55,732 nt of DNA. Source: Streptomyces sp. SM10 (GTDB lineage Bacteria > Actinomycetota > Actinomycetes > Streptomycetales > Streptomycetaceae). The stretch covers positions 1 through 55,732 of the forward strand of contig NZ_NEUF01000057.1 of NCBI RefSeq assembly GCF_002910915.1, given 5' to 3'. The stretch's first letter is position 1; every line of letters begins with the position of its first letter. Both the position numbers and the translations under genes were made by a program. Positions 42,293-52,009 of the stretch are shown piece by piece. The notes under the pieces are model-generated. The model did not search any database and was not told where the DNA came from. It was given only the letters and a program-made list of their open reading frames with translations.

Positions 42293-43534
42293 CTACTCCT
42301 CGTCCCCCGCGCACGCCTCCTCGAAGAAGTCGACGTTCTCCTGGAGCGACTTCATCAGCCGGTCCCGCTCCGCCTCGTCGACCTGGACGGGTGCGACCCC
42401 CGAGGCGCCGGTGAGCCGCCGGAACCCGCCCCGGTTCTCCAGCCTGCCCTCCACCCGCAGCGGAAGTCCGACCAGGTGGGCGTGGCCGGCGATCCGGTAG
42501 GCCTCCTCGTCGAGCTCGATCCGTACGTGCGCGATCTCGGCCCCCGCCAGCACCCTCAGCCGCACCACTCCGGAGCCGCGGGGCCCCGAGCGGCGCAGCC
42601 GTACGACCGCCCCCGTGATCCGCACGGCGACGGCGGGTTCGTCCCGCAGGTAGCGCGCCCCCGCCAGGCGGAGGGCCGGCAGGTCACCGGGCGAGAACTC
42701 GACGGGTTCCGGTCCGGCCGGGCACCCCGCGGGTGTGCCCGCGGCGGGAGCCCAGGCGAGGGTGATCCTGGTGCTCTCGGCCCCGCGCACGAGGGCGACG
42801 ACCGCCTCGGTCAGTTCCCGGCTGACGCCGGCGGCGACCGCGGCGTCGAAGGCCTCCATGCCCCCGGTGGCGCGCTGGTAGTCCACCGCCTCCCGGGCCG
42901 CGTGGAGCGCCGCGTACAGCTGTACGGCGACGGCCCGGCCCGAGGTGACGGGGACGAACGCGGTGAGCTCCCGGCCGTCGGCCGCCGGTCCGACGAGGGT
43001 GCCGTCCAGGGCCCTCCGGGCCTTCCTTCGGTGGCGTGCGCCGTGGTATCCGGCCCGGCCGCGCACGGCGAGGGATCCGGCGAGCAGGATCTGCCCGGCC
43101 GCCGCACGCAGCTGGTCCGTCCCCGTCCAGTCGGAGGCTCCCGCGGCCCCCTCGGGGATGTCGCGCCACCAGCGGATCTCGTCGCTGGGCACGGTGAGCG
43201 CGAGGAGGATGTCGCGGGCGGAGGGGGCCGCGCTGCGGGTGAGCGCGAGGAGGGCTTCGGCGAGGAGGTCCTCGCTGTCGGGGAAGGCGGTGGTGTCGGG
43301 CACGAGCAGGCTGGTGCCCGTGGTGGCGGGGCCGGGCGGGACCCAGCGGCTGTAGCGCCCCCGCGCCCCTCCGCTCCGGTGCCATCCGTGCCGCCGCAGC
43401 AGGGCTCCGAGGACGGCGGGGTCGACGCGGGCGGGGTCCGGCACCCGGCCGGGGTCCGGACCGTCGGCGTACGGATGGGCGCGGCTGCCCGCCGGGACCG
43501 TCCCTCCGGTGGGCTCGTCCATCGACCGGTGCAT
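42293..43534 (-). CDS. conserved hypothetical protein, partner of the DUF4365 gene
   Basis: A 413-aa soluble protein I do not recognise. Features seen: N-terminal [23 protein letters not shown], a middle region with [16 protein letters not shown], and a C-terminal beta-rich part ([26 protein letters not shown]). No catalytic motif. The ATG (43532-43534) overlaps the last base of the upstream stop codon, so it is coupled to the DUF4365-type gene. Conserved next to thrS in streptomycetes as far as I recall. Confidence 0.7.
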   Translation of the reverse strand: MHRSMDEPTGGTVPAGSRAHPYADGPDPGRVPDPARVDPAVLGALLRRHGWHRSGGARGRYSRWVPPGPATTGTSLLVPDTTAFPDSEDLLAEALLALTRSAAPSARDILLALTVPSDEIRWWRDIPEGAAGASDWTGTDQLRAAAGQILLAGSLAVRGRAGYHGARHRRKARRALDGTLVGPAADGRELTAFVPVTSGRAVAVQLYAALHAAREAVDYQRATGGMEAFDAAVAAGVSRELTEAVVALVRGAESTRITLAWAPAAGTPAGCPAGPEPVEFSPGDLPALRLAGARYLRDEPAVAVRITGAVVRLRRSGPRGSGVVRLRVLAGAEIAHVRIELDEEAYRIAGHAHLVGLPLRVEGRLENRGGFRRLTGASGVAPVQVDEAERDRLMKSLQENVDFFEEACAGDEE

Positions 43535-44133
43535 CAGGGTCTCCCTCCCGCCCCGACCCGGGCCATGATGTCGCAGAGTGCGCGGTCGTCGAAGATGCGC
43601 GAGGTCGGGATCCGTACGGTGGTCCGGTTGCGGCCCGTCACCGGGTGGCCGGCCAGGTTCGTCCAGTAGCAGCAGTGCCGCAGGTCGAGGCGCTCGTGCC
43701 CGGCACTGAGCCAGTCGTCCTGGCTGCGGGGCACGAGCATCACGACCAGGATCTTGTGCACCGACACGGGGGTGCGCGCGAGCTTCCCCAGATGGGCGTT
43801 GTCGAGGGTGAAGGAGAACGCGGCGCCGGGTGGGTGCGGGGGGATCTGGTAGGTGCACTTGAGCTGCACCTTGATGGTCACCTCGTCGTCGACGGTGTGG
43901 TCCGGGGCACCGTGGCTGACATGCCAGTCGATGCCGTTGTCGGGAAAGGGCTGCGAGAGTGAGCAGCCCGCCGCGGCCGCGACCGCGTGGAGGTAGCCCA
44001 CCTGGAGGGTCTCCATGCAGGCGGTGGTGGCGAGTGTGCCGCGCAGCGGTGGTGCGCTCCGCTGCTGCGGCGGCTTTCCCCCGTGGTCCTCGGTGCGGGC
44101 GGGACTCCCTGGGTTCGGCTGCGCGAGCGCCAT
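43534..44133 (-). CDS. DUF4365-type protein, PD-(D/E)xK nuclease-like
   Basis: A 199-aa protein. The segment FPDNGIDWHVSHG followed by VTIKVQLKCTYQ resembles the D...(Q/E)xK active site of the PD-(D/E)xK nuclease fold, to which DUF4365 proteins belong. An Arg/His-rich C-terminal part follows (RLDLRHCCYW). It could be a nuclease or an inactive relative. It forms a two-gene unit with the next gene (TGATG overlap) and is divergent from the exonuclease. Confidence 0.72.
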   Translation of the reverse strand: MALAQPNPGSPARTEDHGGKPPQQRSAPPLRGTLATTACMETLQVGYLHAVAAAAGCSLSQPFPDNGIDWHVSHGAPDHTVDDEVTIKVQLKCTYQIPPHPPGAAFSFTLDNAHLGKLARTPVSVHKILVVMLVPRSQDDWLSAGHERLDLRHCCYWTNLAGHPVTGRNRTTVRIPTSRIFDDRALCDIMARVGAGGRP

Positions 44134-44327
44134 GGCTCCGTGCCTTCCGGGCTGTGCCGACCGGTTTCCCGGTCTCCGCTGACGGACTGGTCAACTTCCG
44201 TGTCCGTCCCTTCTGTTGTCGCCGCAGGAGGCGGGCCGTAAACGGCGTATCAGGCATAGGGTGCGGGTATCACCGAACCGGGCAGAGGAATCCCGCCATC
44301 TGCCGCGCAGGCGCGAGGAGTTCGGGG

Positions 44328-45053
44328 ATGACGCATTGGTTCGAGGGGCCGCTGGCGGCTTTTGACACCGAGACGACAGGCGTGGACGTCGAGGAGGACC
44401 GGATCGTTTCGGCCGCTCTCGTCGTCCAGGACTCGGCGGGCGGGCGACTCCGCGTCACCCGCTGGCTGGTCAATCCGGGGATTCCGGTGCCTCCCGGCGC
44501 CACGGAGATCCACGGTCTGACCGATGACCATCTGCAGCGCAACGGCCGGTGGCCCGCACCGGTCGTCGAGGAGATAGCCCGGGCGCTGGCGGAGCAGTGC
44601 GCGACAGGACGGCCGCTGGTCGTGATGAACGCGCCGTTCGATCTGACCCTGCTGGACCGGGAGCTGAGGCGGCACCGGGCGTCGTCACTGGCCGGCTATC
44701 TGCGGAACAAGCCGCTGTGCGTGCTGGATCCGCGGGTCCTGGACAAGCACCTGGACCGCTACCGCAAGGGCCGCCGCACACTGACGGACCTGTGCGAGCT
44801 GTACGGGGTGCCCCTGGACGGGGCGCACGACGCGGCGGCCGACGCGGCGGCGTCGCTCGAACTGGTGCGGGCCGTGGGCCGGCGGTTCTCCGCCCGGCTG
44901 GAGCGGCTGTCCCCGGCGGAGGTGCACTCCCTGCAGGCGGTGTGGCACGCCGCTCAGGCGCGCGGGCTGCAGGCGTGGTTCGAGAAGAACGGTGCGCCGG
45001 AGGCGGTGGATCCGGCGTGGCCGTTGCGTCCGGAGCTGCCCGCGGCGGCCTGA
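44328..45053 (+). CDS. DnaQ-like 3'-5' exonuclease
   Basis: A 241-aa DEDD-family exonuclease: Exo I FDTETTGVD, Exo II NAPFDLTLLD, and Exo III GAHDAAADAAASLEL with the His-Asp pair of the DEDDh type. It resembles the proofreading epsilon subunit but lacks the polymerase-binding tail, so it may act in repair or RNA/DNA turnover. The ATG is preceded by GAGGAG at 12 bases. A stem-loop follows. Confidence 0.9.
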   Translation: MTHWFEGPLAAFDTETTGVDVEEDRIVSAALVVQDSAGGRLRVTRWLVNPGIPVPPGATEIHGLTDDHLQRNGRWPAPVVEEIARALAEQCATGRPLVVMNAPFDLTLLDRELRRHRASSLAGYLRNKPLCVLDPRVLDKHLDRYRKGRRTLTDLCELYGVPLDGAHDAAADAAASLELVRAVGRRFSARLERLSPAEVHSLQAVWHAAQARGLQAWFEKNGAPEAVDPAWPLRPELPAAA

Positions 45054-45070
45054 TCCGGACCGGGTAAGCG

Positions 45071-45107
45071 AAAGCCGGTCCGTCGTTGGTGCTGACGGAC
45101 CGGCTTT
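45071..45107. terminator. bidirectional terminator between exonuclease and tRNA-Val
   Basis: A 14 bp perfect inverted repeat (45071-45084 with 45094-45107) flanked by A and T runs on both sides, so it can serve the exonuclease gene (plus) and the tRNA (minus). Confidence 0.75.
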
Positions 45108-45114
45108 TCCCAGG

Positions 45115-45186
45115 TGGGCGATACTGGGTTCGAACCAGTGACCCCTTCGGTGTGAACGAAGTGCTCTCCCACTGAGCTAATCGCCC
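45115..45186 (-). tRNA. tRNA-Val (anticodon CAC)
   Basis: Full cloverleaf on the minus strand: acceptor GGGCGAT/ATCGCCC, D-arm TTAGCTCAGTGGGAGAGC, anticodon stem CTTCG/CGAAG with loop TTCACAC, T-arm with GGTTCGAACC. The anticodon CAC reads GUG. CCA is not encoded. A second identical copy lies at 54531-54602. Confidence 0.97.
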
Positions 45187-45301
45187 GGGAACGGGTTGAA
45201 CCATACAGGGCGCGGCGCCCCCGGTTCAAACTCCTACTCAGTGGCGGAACTGAGTATCCGAACGCATGCCACCGGGTGTGGCCGCCGCCACACTCCCGTA
45301 C

Positions 45302-47713
45302 ATGAGACATGTGCCGCCGCCTGCCGAGGAATTGGCCCTCCTCGATCAAGAGCTGACCCGGTTGGACGCCCGCCGGCTTCAGCTGCTGAACCGCCGCGCG
45401 TGGCTGCTGAGCGTGCTGCGCGCACCGGTGGCTCCGCAGCCGTTCCCGGTGCCCGCCGCTCCCCGGCCGTTCCAGGGTCCGGTCACCCGTCCCTCCGCCC
45501 CGGCGCACGGCACCCAGAACGTGCTGCTGGTCCTGGGCGGTCTGCTGCTGACGGTCGCCGCGATCGCGTTCACCCTGTTCAGCTGGGGCGAGATGGGCAT
45601 CGCCGGCCGTTCCGCGGTGCTGGCCGCGGTGACGGCGGGGGCGCTGGTGGCGCCGGCGCCGCTGCTGAACCGCTCGCTGCCCTCGACAGCGGAGGCGGTG
45701 GCCGTCCTGGCCCTGGTGCTGACGGTGCTGGACGCGATCGCGCTGCACGCGGTGGCGGCACCGGACGCGGACGGCCTCGTCTTCTCGGCGGTCGCCTCGG
45801 CCGTGCTGGCGGCGGTGTGGACCCTCTACGGGCTGCTGCTCGGCCGGCTGCGGACGCCGTTGCCCGCGGCGGTGGTGGCGGGCCAGCTGCCGCTGCTGTT
45901 CACCGCCTGGGCGGCCGACGCGTCGGCGACGGGCTTCGGCTGGGCGCTGCTGGTGACGGCCGCGGCGGATGTCGCCGTGGCGTTGTGGGGCCGGGGGCTC
46001 GGCGTGCGGGTCACGGCCTGCGTCGGGGCATTGCTGACGCTGCTGATCTCGCTGGCGCTGGCCCTGGGGCTGTCCGTGTCGGCGGACGGGGTGCCGGGGG
46101 CCGTGGGTCCGGGGGCGCTGCTGCTGGCGGGCGCGGCGGTGGCGCTGTCCGGGGCGTGGCGCGCGCCGAAGGGGTTCGCGGTGCTCGGGGGTGTCGTGGC
46201 GGGCCTCTCGGGGGTCGCCGCCGTGGGTGGTGCGGCGAGTGCGGCGCTGCCGTGGCACTGGAGGGTCCTGGTCTACCTGCTGTGCGGCGCGGCCCTGTCG
46301 GTGGTGCTGCGGCTGCGGGTTCCGCGGCCCGTCATGTGGGGTGTCCTGGCGGCGTCGGCCTCGGTGACGGCCGCCTCCGTGCTGTGGGCCGCGCCCCTGG
46401 TCGCCGCGGTTCTGCTGGGCCCGGTCTCCCTGACGGGCGAGGTGTGGGCCGGGGCGCCGGACGGGTTCCGCGCCGCGCTGGGGTACGCGGTCCCGTGGCC
46501 GGAGTCGGCCTCCTCCCCGGTGGTGCTCGCGGTGGCGGCGGGTCTGTCGGGCGTGCTCCACGTCAGGTGGCCGCGCGCGCTCCCGGAGAAGGGGTGGCGC
46601 GTCGCTGCGGCGGCCGGCGCGGCGGTCCTGGGCTGGGGTGCGCTCCTGGTGCTGCTCGCGGTGGCGGACGTGCCGTACGCGGTGGCGGTGGGCGTGGAAC
46701 TGCTCCTGGTCGGGGCGGTCCTGGCCCTCGCGGTGCGGCGCGCGGCCGGTGCGGTCGCGATGGCCTGCCTGGCGTGCGCGATGGCGGGGGCCGTGAGCGT
46801 GGGACTGCTCGGCCTGGCCGCCGAGCCGGCGACGTACGCGGTGTCGGCGGTACTCGTGGTCCTGTTCGCCGCCTCGGCGGAGCGGTCCGCGGTGCCCGCG
46901 GTGAGGTCGGTGCTCTCCTGCGCCTCGGTGCTGTGTGCGGTCGCGCTGCCCTGCGCCGCCGGGGCGTCGCTGGGATGGAGCGCCCCGCACACGGCCCCGC
47001 TGGTGCTGGCGGTGCCGGCGGTGACGGTGCTGCTCGGGGCACGGCTGCGGGTGCCCGTGGTGGCGGTCCCGGTCGAACTCACGGGGGCCTTCGCCGCCGT
47101 GGTGGCCGTGTGCCTCGCGGTGACGGACGCGCCGTTCCTGGCGCTGGTGCTGGGGCTGTGCGGGGTGCTGGCAGCGGCGACGGCCCTGCGGCCCGAGCGC
47201 CGGCGGGTGGCGGGGTATCCGGCGGCGGGGCTGTTCGTGGCGGCGGCGTGGGTACGGCTGGCGGCCTCGGGGGTGGCGGACCCGGAGGCGTACACGCTGC
47301 CCGTGTCCCTGGCCGCGTTCGCGGTGGGGTATCTGCGTCGCCGCAGGGATCCGGCCGCGTCCTCGTGGGTGGCGTACGGTCCCGCCCTGTCCGTGACGAT
47401 GGTGCCGAGCCTGGTGGCGGCGTGGGGCGATCCCCACTGGCTGCGACCGCTGCTGCTCGGGATCGCGGCGCTGGTGGTCACGCTGGTGGGTTCCCGCCTG
47501 CGGCTGCGGGCGCCCCTGGTACTGGGCGGTTCGGTGCTGGCGCTGGACGGGCTGCACGAACTGGCCCCCCATGTGGTCCAGGTCTTCGACGCGCTCCCCC
47601 GCTGGGCGCCCCCGGCGCTCGCCGGGCTGCTGCTGCTCGCGGTCGGTGCGACGTACGAACAGCGGCTGCGCGACGCGCGCCGGGTGCGGGAGAGCTTCGG
47701 CCGGATGCGGTGA
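45302..47713 (+). CDS. large polytopic membrane protein
   Basis: An 803-aa protein. Residues 1-40 are helical and charged (LALLDQELTRLDARRLQLL), then a Pro-rich linker, then almost continuous hydrophobic helices (roughly twenty) to the end. Large Streptomyces proteins described by a SCO7613-like C-terminal domain look like this; I am not certain of that assignment. No transport or catalytic motif is visible. The ATG at 45302 fits the start of the charged helix. A terminator follows. Confidence 0.72.
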   Translation: MRHVPPPAEELALLDQELTRLDARRLQLLNRRAWLLSVLRAPVAPQPFPVPAAPRPFQGPVTRPSAPAHGTQNVLLVLGGLLLTVAAIAFTLFSWGEMGIAGRSAVLAAVTAGALVAPAPLLNRSLPSTAEAVAVLALVLTVLDAIALHAVAAPDADGLVFSAVASAVLAAVWTLYGLLLGRLRTPLPAAVVAGQLPLLFTAWAADASATGFGWALLVTAAADVAVALWGRGLGVRVTACVGALLTLLISLALALGLSVSADGVPGAVGPGALLLAGAAVALSGAWRAPKGFAVLGGVVAGLSGVAAVGGAASAALPWHWRVLVYLLCGAALSVVLRLRVPRPVMWGVLAASASVTAASVLWAAPLVAAVLLGPVSLTGEVWAGAPDGFRAALGYAVPWPESASSPVVLAVAAGLSGVLHVRWPRALPEKGWRVAAAAGAAVLGWGALLVLLAVADVPYAVAVGVELLLVGAVLALAVRRAAGAVAMACLACAMAGAVSVGLLGLAAEPATYAVSAVLVVLFAASAERSAVPAVRSVLSCASVLCAVALPCAAGASLGWSAPHTAPLVLAVPAVTVLLGARLRVPVVAVPVELTGAFAAVVAVCLAVTDAPFLALVLGLCGVLAAATALRPERRRVAGYPAAGLFVAAAWVRLAASGVADPEAYTLPVSLAAFAVGYLRRRRDPAASSWVAYGPALSVTMVPSLVAAWGDPHWLRPLLLGIAALVVTLVGSRLRLRAPLVLGGSVLALDGLHELAPHVVQVFDALPRWAPPALAGLLLLAVGATYEQRLRDARRVRESFGRMR

Positions 47714-47721
47714 GGTCCTGC

Positions 47722-47749
47722 GGGGCCCGGCGTCAGGGCGCCGGGCCCC
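47722..47749. terminator. bidirectional terminator
   Basis: Perfect 11 bp stem with a 6-base loop between the convergent membrane-protein gene and the lyase-like gene; arms 47722-47732 and 47739-47749. Confidence 0.65.
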
Positions 47750-47754
47750 AGGGG

Positions 47755-50496
47755 TCAGGCCGGCATCCGGTCACCGATGAGTGCGAGGTTCTCGATGGCG
47801 GCGAGACCGTACAGTGCGGTGTCGTTGGTGTAGACCCAGTTCGCCTCGGAGCCGGGCACGGTGGTGACGGGACCCGTCACCTTCTCGGTCTTCCAGGGGG
47901 CGGATTCCTTGTACCCGTCGCTGTTGTAGAACTTCTCCCAGGCGCGGGCGGCGAGCTTCTCGTCGCCCGTCCGGACCGCGGCGTAGGCGTCGAGCCGTGA
48001 GTGGCCCTGGAAGAGGATGAGGCTGCCGAAGTCGGAGCCGTAGCGCTCCGCCTGCTCGGCCTTGGTCGCGTTGAAGTAGCGGCAGTAGTCGAGGTAGGCC
48101 TCACTGAACTTCGGCATGTCGACCAGGTCGATGAGTTCGGCGCACAGCTCGCCCAGGCCGAACACCGCCGAGAGGTGCGAGACGCTGACGACGGGCTCGT
48201 CGGCGACCGCGAACTTCCCGGTGTCGAGGTCGTACAGGCCACTGCCCTGGACGAAGCCGTTGGGCTGGGCGGCGATGGTCTCCATCGTGCCGAGCACGCG
48301 GGCCTTCGCCTTCGCGGCCTGTGGTCCGCCGCGCTCCCATTCGGTGAGCCATGCGGAGACCAGTCCGCTCCAGTCGGTGCCGAAGCCGACGGAGAGGGCG
48401 TGGCGGTCGGGTGTGTAGGGCTCGGTGCGGATCTTGCGGAGCGGGTCGAGGGCGAGGAACGTCTCGTCGGAGTCGACGTTGGCACGCATCAGGTCGCCGA
48501 CGCGTTCGTCCGCGGTGAGGAAGTAGTAGAAGCGCCGGTAGGTGGTGTTGGCGATGCGCTGCTGCTTGGCGCTGTCGGCGTAGTGCTGGACGCCGTGCCG
48601 GGTGCCCAGGCCCGCCCACTCGCCGAGGTGGTAGACGTCGACCTCGCCGGTGTGCCGGGTCATGGCCTCGGCGAAGCGGAAGATGTCGGCGCGGCCGGAG
48701 CGCAGGTAGGCGTACCAGAGCCAGAGGTCGGGCGAGAGCTCGGAGTTGTCCCAGGCGTAGCCGCCGACGTCGTAGCGCCACTGGTGCCGGGCGGGGTCGT
48801 AGGAGTGCATGATGTCGCCGTAGTCCCAGAAGCCGTACCAGCGGCGCATCTCGACCTGGTCCTTGTAGTACGTGAACAGGAAGTCCAGGTGGTCCTCGAT
48901 CTTCGCCTTGGCGGGCGTGGAGCGGTCGACCGGGGAGAAGAGCCCGCCGAAGACGCCCGCGCCGACCATCTGGGACGGCGGCGCCACGAGCTGCGGGAGG
49001 GTGCGCACGGTGCGGGTCTGCCGGGCGAGGGCCTCGGCGCCGGGGGTGGAGTCGTTGGCCCAGAAGACGAGTTCGCTGGTGCGCGCGATGCCGTAGGGGG
49101 TGCCGAAGCCGGGCTCGTAGTCCTCGTAGGTGATCTCGAGGCCGTCGAGCTGGTCGGCGTAGGTGTCCTGGCCCATGCCGTCGTGGTAGAAGCGCAGGTC
49201 CATCGGCTCCGCCTCCGGCGACCAGAGCCAGACGGTGACCTCGGCGGCGTCGGTGTCGGCGCCGCGGATGTCGAGCTGCGCGGGGAACTTCTCCCAGAAG
49301 TCGCGGAGTCCGAAGGAGAGTCCGCCGCTCGCCCCGCCCACGTATCCGAAGCCGGAGGCGCGCCGGCCGCCGCCCGCGGCGATCCAGCCGTGGCCCTTCC
49401 CGGTGCGCTTGCGCAGCGAGAAGCCGTCGGCGGAGAGCTGGCTGAGGGTGTAGTCGCCCCAGGTGGGAATGCGTCCGAGGCGGCTGGTGACACGCTGGTC
49501 CCAGGTGGCGGGGTCGGGGAGCTTCGTGCCCTCGAACTGGGCCGCCTGGACGGCGGCGCCGGGGTCGCGGCGCAGGCCGGTGATGCCCTTGACCGCCTCG
49601 CGGAGCATGCCGGTGTCCTCGCCGCCGATGCGGATGTGCCGGTCGTAGGCCTCGTCCCGCAGGGGGACGGTGAAGCGGACGCCGAGGCCCCGGATGAAGT
49701 CGCCGCTCGCCTTTCCGGGCTCCTGGGTGCCGTCGAAGGTGATGGTGTGCACCATCCGGAACGACTCGGCGCCGGCGTAGAAGTAGAGCCGGACGGAGAA
49801 GGGCAGCCAGGAGCGCCTGCCCCGGCGGTGCTTGCCCTCGATGCGGACGACGGCGCGGACGGGGCCGCTCTGTTCCACCTCGGCGGTGGTGACGGCACTC
49901 TCGAACCGCTCGTACGTCTCGCGTCCCTGGTCGCCGTCCTCGATCTCGCCCTGGCGGATCAGGACGAGCCGGCCGTCCTTGGCGATCTCGGTGGAGCCGC
50001 GGGTGAGGGAGGTGATCAGCGAGGTACCGGACCTGCCGATCTTCGCGGTGACGACTCCGGTGGAGACGCTGATATTCCCGCCGGAGTGCTTCACGGTGAC
50101 CTTGCGGGCGGGTGCGGCGGGCGTGCCCGGGGCCAGGACGAACTTCTCGGCGCCCGCCGCTTCCGGGCCGACGGCGTGCGCGGTCCACTTGGCGGAACCG
50201 TCCGGCCAGGTGGCGGTGGTCCACGACTGCACGGGGACGTCCTTGCCGTCCTCGGTGGACAGCGTGAACGTCTGGTCCTTGGCGTGCTGCCCCTTGGGCC
50301 AGGGCACGCCGAGGGTGGAGCCGGGGGCCGCGCCGAGGCCGCCGGACTCGAGCCAGGTCAGGGAGACCGGTTCTGCAGTCTTCCCCTCTCCCTGGGCGGC
50401 CGAGGCGGGAGCGGTGCCGAGGGACCAGCTGAACTGTGCGGCCGCGCCGGCCGCTGCCGCGGCCTTCAGGAGCGTCCTGCGGGGCATCCTGGACAT
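47755..50496 (-). CDS. Tat-exported exo-rhamnogalacturonan lyase-like protein (PL26/PcRGLX type)
   Basis: A 913-aa secreted protein. The leader has a twin-arginine motif (PRRTLLKAAAAAG) and a cleavage region near ASAAQ. The N-terminal part (VSLTWLESGG, GVPWPKGQ, VQSWTTATWPDGSAKW) matches the RIFT-barrel I associate with PcRGLX, an exo-rhamnogalacturonan lyase of family PL26; an (alpha/alpha)6-type region follows from about residue 520 (YGFWDYGD). Substrate is inferred from family and neighbours. Last gene of the sugar operon, 55 bases after the YesL-like gene. Confidence 0.78.
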   Translation of the reverse strand: MSRMPRRTLLKAAAAAGAAAQFSWSLGTAPASAAQGEGKTAEPVSLTWLESGGLGAAPGSTLGVPWPKGQHAKDQTFTLSTEDGKDVPVQSWTTATWPDGSAKWTAHAVGPEAAGAEKFVLAPGTPAAPARKVTVKHSGGNISVSTGVVTAKIGRSGTSLITSLTRGSTEIAKDGRLVLIRQGEIEDGDQGRETYERFESAVTTAEVEQSGPVRAVVRIEGKHRRGRRSWLPFSVRLYFYAGAESFRMVHTITFDGTQEPGKASGDFIRGLGVRFTVPLRDEAYDRHIRIGGEDTGMLREAVKGITGLRRDPGAAVQAAQFEGTKLPDPATWDQRVTSRLGRIPTWGDYTLSQLSADGFSLRKRTGKGHGWIAAGGGRRASGFGYVGGASGGLSFGLRDFWEKFPAQLDIRGADTDAAEVTVWLWSPEAEPMDLRFYHDGMGQDTYADQLDGLEITYEDYEPGFGTPYGIARTSELVFWANDSTPGAEALARQTRTVRTLPQLVAPPSQMVGAGVFGGLFSPVDRSTPAKAKIEDHLDFLFTYYKDQVEMRRWYGFWDYGDIMHSYDPARHQWRYDVGGYAWDNSELSPDLWLWYAYLRSGRADIFRFAEAMTRHTGEVDVYHLGEWAGLGTRHGVQHYADSAKQQRIANTTYRRFYYFLTADERVGDLMRANVDSDETFLALDPLRKIRTEPYTPDRHALSVGFGTDWSGLVSAWLTEWERGGPQAAKAKARVLGTMETIAAQPNGFVQGSGLYDLDTGKFAVADEPVVSVSHLSAVFGLGELCAELIDLVDMPKFSEAYLDYCRYFNATKAEQAERYGSDFGSLILFQGHSRLDAYAAVRTGDEKLAARAWEKFYNSDGYKESAPWKTEKVTGPVTTVPGSEANWVYTNDTALYGLAAIENLALIGDRMPA

Positions 50497-50551
50497 GGGT
50501 GTGCCTCTCTCCGTGCGGATTTCGGAACAGGGGACGAGCGGGGGGTGCGGG

Positions 50552-51142
50552 TCAGCGGGAGAGCTCGCGCTGCCGTACGGCGGTGGCCGCGGCGGCGACG
50601 GACCCGAGGACGGGGACGGCCAGCGGCAGGACCAGGGCGCCGGACAGCACGACGACGGCCATCCCGCAGACGAGGAGCAGGGATCCGGCGGGGTCGGTGA
50701 CCGTGGTCCGGCCCGCCTCCGCGAGGAGGCCGGGCCAGCGGGCGCCGGGCTCCCAGCACGAGGCGGCGCGTACCACTGCGACCAGGAACCCGATCATGGC
50801 GACGATGCCGACGGCTCCCACGAGCGGACCGCCGGGCAGCCCCGCCCGGACGGCGGCCAGGTCGAGCAGAAGCAGGGCCGCGGCGGCCCAGACGGCCGCG
50901 CCGACGAGCCATCCGCCGCGGGCGGCGGCCCGGGCGTCGTACGCGAACTCGCGCAGGCCGCCGCGCTCACCGGCGAGGTAGCGCCGCAGGTGCCGGGTTC
51001 CCGCGGCGAAGGCCGCGGGGAAGGTGAGCACCGGCAGGGCGGCGACGGCGATCCAGACACCGACGAGCAGGCATTCGGAGAACAGGGCGAAGCGTCCCAT
51101 GAGGCGCGAACGCCTGCCCGAGGTACGGGTCTTGGTCGCCAC
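50552..51142 (-). CDS. YesL/DUF624 family membrane protein
   Basis: A 196-aa protein with about five hydrophobic helices and the family-type N-terminus (FALFSECLLVGVWIAVAALPVLTFP). DUF624 proteins accompany sugar ABC transporters, as YesL does in the B. subtilis yes rhamnogalacturonan locus. Function unknown, perhaps assembly or modulation of the permease. The GTG at 51140-51142 is 6 bases after the permease stop. Confidence 0.82.
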   Translation of the reverse strand: MATKTRTSGRRSRLMGRFALFSECLLVGVWIAVAALPVLTFPAAFAAGTRHLRRYLAGERGGLREFAYDARAAARGGWLVGAAVWAAAALLLLDLAAVRAGLPGGPLVGAVGIVAMIGFLVAVVRAASCWEPGARWPGLLAEAGRTTVTDPAGSLLLVCGMAVVVLSGALVLPLAVPVLGSVAAAATAVRQRELSR

Positions 51143-51148
51143 GGCGCG

Positions 51149-52009
51149 TCAGCCCTTCAGGCCGGAGGTGGCCATGCCGTCGATCAGGTAGCGCTGGAAG
51201 GCCACGAAGAAGGCCAGCACCGGCAGCAGGGCCACCAGGGACATGGCGATCATGCCGCCGTAGTCGGCCACCGCGTCCTGGTCGATGAACATCTTCAGCC
51301 CCATGGAGACGGTGTACTTGCCGGGCTCGTTGAGATACAGCAGCGGGCCCATGAAGTCGTTCCAGGCGTTGATGAAGGTGAAGATCGCGCTGGTGACGAG
51401 GGCCGGCCTGCAGAGCGGCATGACGATGGACCAGTAGGTCCTCAGATGCCCGCAGCCGTCCAGCCTGGCCGCCTCGTCGAGTTCCTTGGGCAGGCCGCGC
51501 ATGAACTGCACCATCAGGAAGACGAAGAAGGCGTCCGTGGCCAGGTACTTGCCGATCAGCAGCGGGGTGAAGGTGTTGATCAGCTCCAGCTTCTGGAAGA
51601 GCACGTACTGCGGAATGATCAGTACGTGGTACGGCAGCAGGAGGGTGCCGATCATGATGGTGAACATGATGGTGCGGCCGGCGAACCGGACCTTCGCGAA
51701 GGCGTAGGCGGTGAGCGAGCACGACAGCACCACGCCGACCACCGAACCGAGCGCGATATACGTCGAGTTCAGGAAGAACGTCGAGATCGGGATGTCCGCG
51801 ATGCCCTCGGTGAGCCGCGTGTAGTTGTCACCGATGGGATCGGCCGGAAACAGGTCCAGGGCACCGATGATCTCGGTGCTGGGCTTGAACGAGGCGCCGA
51901 TCGTCCACACCACCGGGTACAGGACCACGGCGAGGACGACGAGCGCGCCGAGGTGCCAGGCGAGCGCCCCGGGTCCCCGGCGGCGTAGGGCTGCTGACAG
52001 GAGGCTCAT
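51149..52009 (-). CDS. sugar ABC transporter permease (MalG type)
   Basis: A 286-aa inner-membrane protein with six helices and the EAA loop KELDEAARLDGCGHLRTYW near residue 180, where the ATPase docks. It pairs with the MalF-type permease whose stop overlaps its ATG (ATGA). Carbohydrate-uptake family CUT1. Confidence 0.94.
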   Translation of the reverse strand: MSLLSAALRRRGPGALAWHLGALVVLAVVLYPVVWTIGASFKPSTEIIGALDLFPADPIGDNYTRLTEGIADIPISTFFLNSTYIALGSVVGVVLSCSLTAYAFAKVRFAGRTIMFTIMIGTLLLPYHVLIIPQYVLFQKLELINTFTPLLIGKYLATDAFFVFLMVQFMRGLPKELDEAARLDGCGHLRTYWSIVMPLCRPALVTSAIFTFINAWNDFMGPLLYLNEPGKYTVSMGLKMFIDQDAVADYGGMIAMSLVALLPVLAFFVAFQRYLIDGMATSGLKG

